In this document: piece after piece, positions 6,863 to 8,150 of the stretch
Layout: each line of letters begins with the position of its first letter
Position numbering within the stretch: the stretch's first letter is position 1
Source: Bacteroidia bacterium
GTDB taxonomy: Bacteria; Bacteroidota; Bacteroidia; AKYH767-A; OLB10
Assembly: GCA_025450095.1 (NCBI GenBank)
Contig: JANWID010000369.1
Span: forward strand, 1 to 8,150
Direction: 5' to 3'
DNA: 8,150 bases
Translations under genes and position numbers: made by a program
The notes under the pieces: model-generated
The model's database searches: none
The model's input: the letters and a program-made list of their open reading frames with translations, nothing else
What the model was told of the DNA's origin: nothing

Positions 6863-7338
6863 TCAATTCCCTCCCTGATTTTAGAACCCGGTAAATTCAG
6901 AACTTTAGTCAGCTGATTCCGGTCGAATACACTATGCTCGAATGATGGTGCCATCTTAATGGCATCAGTAGGACATGCTTCAATACATAAATTGCACATC
7001 GTACAAAGCTCCAGGTGGTAAACAAATGTATCAATGGCTTTTTTCTTTTTACCGTCGGCTGTTATTTCCTGCCTGGTTACAATTTTGATAGTACCATTAG
7101 GACAGGCCAGCTCACATGCCGTGCATCCGGTACAGGCGTGTTCATTATTTTCATCGTGTGGCATCACTACTTCGCCACGGAAACGATCGGCAAGTACCAG
7201 CGTTGCCCGGTTGTCGGGATATTGTTCGGTTATTTCTTCTTTTTTGTGATGCATAAAATAGTAACCGGTTAGCCTCATACCGGTTAACAGCGATTTTATG
7301 CCGCCTATGATATCTTTTATGTATTCTTTTAAAAACAT
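6859..7338 (-). CDS. nuoI: NADH-quinone oxidoreductase subunit I (NuoI), 2x[4Fe-4S] ferredoxin-type
   Basis: NuoI is the peripheral-arm subunit that holds clusters N6a and N6b and passes electrons towards cluster N2 and quinone. Two complete CxxCxxCxxxCP motifs are present: Cys69, 72, 75 and 79 in CTGCTACELACP, and Cys112, 115, 118 and 122 in CTMCNLCIEACP. The N-terminus (about 4-28) is the amphipathic segment that anchors the subunit at the membrane, and the family stretch DRFRGEVVMP lies at 51-60. A lysine run, KKKK (97-100), sits in the loop between the two clusters. The length of 159 is slightly under E. coli (180). The start at 7338 follows a 94-bp gap that separates it from nuoH, while its stop overlaps nuoJ by 4 bp. 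Confidence 0.98.
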   Translation of the reverse strand: MFLKEYIKDIIGGIKSLLTGMRLTGYYFMHHKKEEITEQYPDNRATLVLADRFRGEVVMPHDENNEHACTGCTACELACPNGTIKIVTRQEITADGKKKKAIDTFVYHLELCTMCNLCIEACPTDAIKMAPSFEHSVFDRNQLTKVLNLPGSKIREGIE

Positions 7339-7347
7339 TATTAATCG

Positions 7348-7431
7348 AATTAAAAATTAGAAATTAAAAATTAAAAATTGCGGGGTTGTTCATTTAGTAA
7401 TTTTTAATTCTTAATTTTTAATTTTAAATTT
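7348..7431. repeat. AT-rich heptamer inverted repeat between nuoH and nuoI
   Basis: The left arm (7348-7379) is a tandem series AATTAAA, AATTAGA, AATTAAA, AATTAAA, AATT. The right arm (7399-7431) is the near reverse complement, also with period 7 (TTTTTAA, TTCTTAA, TTTTTAA, TTTTAAA). The inner 24 or so base pairs match with two mismatches, and a 19-nt loop containing CGGGG separates the arms. The element fills almost the whole gap between nuoH and nuoI. As RNA it would form a long but A-U-only hairpin, too weak in GC for a classical terminator. No TAnnTTTG promoter element is present in the gap, so nuoI and later genes are presumably read through it. It could act as a processing or attenuation point, which is inference. 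Confidence 0.75.
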
Positions 7432-7432
7432 C

Positions 7433-8150
7433 TCAGAAATGCCATCCCATAATCGCCATCAACGTAACGAGTAATAAATTAAACATACTAATTGGTAATA
7501 AATATTTCCATTCCAGGTTCAATAGCTGATCGATCCGCAGTCGCGGGAAAGTCCAGCGGAACCACATGATGATGAAGATCAGAAAGAATGTTTTCCCGAA
7601 GAACCATAGCGATGAAGGAATATAATCCATAATACTGTTAAAGGCTGCCCAATGCCCTATATGAAATGGCATCCAGCCTCCGAGAAACAACGTGGCACCG
7701 ATTGCGCAGACAACGAAAATATTAACATATTCAGCGAGGAAGAACAATGCGAACTTCATTCCTGAATATTCAGTATGAAATCCTGCGGTGAGTTCCGATT
7801 CCGCTTCAGCAAGGTCGAACGGTGCCCGGTTGGTTTCAGCAGTAACCGCGACAATAAAAATTACGAACGCGATTAGTGCAGGAATGTGTCCTTTAAATAA
7901 CCACCAGCCTGTTTCCTGCGAGGCAATAATGTCGGACATCTTCAGACTTCCTGCAAGCACTACGATGCACAGGATAGAAAGTCCGGCAGATAATTCGTAG
8001 CTGACAATCTGAGCGCCACTACGCATAGCACCAAGCAATGAGTATTTGTTATTGCTCGACCAGCCGGCCATCAGGATTCCTAAAACACTGATGGATGAAA
8101 TAGCCGAAACATATAACACCCCAATATTGATGTCGTATATCGCAAAATCC
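7433..8150 (-). CDS. nuoH: NADH-quinone oxidoreductase subunit H (NuoH), C-terminal about 238 residues (partial)
   Basis: NuoH is the membrane subunit that forms the quinone chamber with NuoB and NuoD and links it to the proton path. The frame is open to the right edge; a GTG at 8119 is not the start, because the codons before it read [10 protein letters not shown], which is the family's conserved stretch before VLYVSAISS. About 100 N-terminal residues are therefore outside the window. Visible signatures are [20 protein letters not shown], then SYELSAG, and the acidic quinone-site loop [18 protein letters not shown] followed by HTEYSGM. The C-terminus holds the [18 protein letters not shown] segment and a last membrane helix. 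About six membrane helices remain in this part. The stop at 7433-7435 (TGA) is followed by the AT-rich inverted repeat. What precedes it (nuoG or nuoD) would tell which form of complex I this is. Confidence 0.97.
   Translation of the reverse strand, partial: DFAIYDINIGVLYVSAISSISVLGILMAGWSSNNKYSLLGAMRSGAQIVSYELSAGLSILCIVVLAGSLKMSDIIASQETGWWLFKGHIPALIAFVIFIVAVTAETNRAPFDLAEAESELTAGFHTEYSGMKFALFFLAEYVNIFVVCAIGATLFLGGWMPFHIGHWAAFNSIMDYIPSSLWFFGKTFFLIFIIMWFRWTFPRLRIDQLLNLEWKYLLPISMFNLLLVTLMAIMGWHF

Noticed and set aside
8117..8119. GTG at 8119 as the nuoH start
   Set aside because: The frame stays open to the window edge and encodes the conserved DINIG stretch just upstream of it, so the gene is truncated by the window.

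Overview
The window is a stretch of Bacteroidota-type chromosome with every gene on the minus strand. Read in the direction of transcription (high to low coordinates) it holds the distal half of a respiratory complex I operon, nuoH(partial)-nuoI-nuoJ-nuoK-nuoL-nuoM-nuoN, then a small unrecognised gene coupled to nuoN, then the 5' part of uvrA running off the left edge. Assignment to Bacteroidota rests on the form of the UvrA N-terminus, a TACTTTTG promoter -7 element directly before uvrA, the lack of clear Shine-Dalgarno sequences, and the style of the intergenic repeats. The species cannot be named from this window.

Layout: nuoH is cut by the right edge (8150) and ends at 7433. A 94-bp AT-rich gap (7339-7432) carries a large imperfect inverted repeat built of heptamers. 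nuoI, nuoJ and nuoK are joined by 4-bp ATGA overlaps. nuoL starts 2 bp after nuoK, and nuoM starts 4 bp after nuoL. A 58-bp gap with a fourfold heptamer repeat (2559-2586) separates nuoM from nuoN. nuoN overlaps the small gene by 1 bp (TAATG). The 222-bp gap 495-716 holds a repeat-rich segment and the presumed uvrA promoter.

Function: NuoI carries the last two Fe-S clusters (N6a and N6b) of the peripheral arm. NuoH links quinone reduction to the membrane arm. NuoJ and NuoK form the charged channel next to it. NuoL, NuoM and NuoN are the three antiporter-like proton-pumping subunits. The genes for the rest of the peripheral arm lie outside the window, so it cannot be told whether this is a 14-subunit NADH-oxidising enzyme or an 11-subunit form without NuoEFG.

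Points that stand out: NuoM has Phe at the position of the central proton-channel lysine (E. coli Lys234), while NuoL and NuoN keep their lysines. The last gene of the operon encodes an unrecognised 128-residue soluble protein with two alpha/beta halves joined by a proline-rich linker. All three true intergenic gaps contain different period-7 repeats. Most of the window is otherwise ordinary housekeeping sequence, and no mobile element, CRISPR array, RNA gene or defence system was seen.
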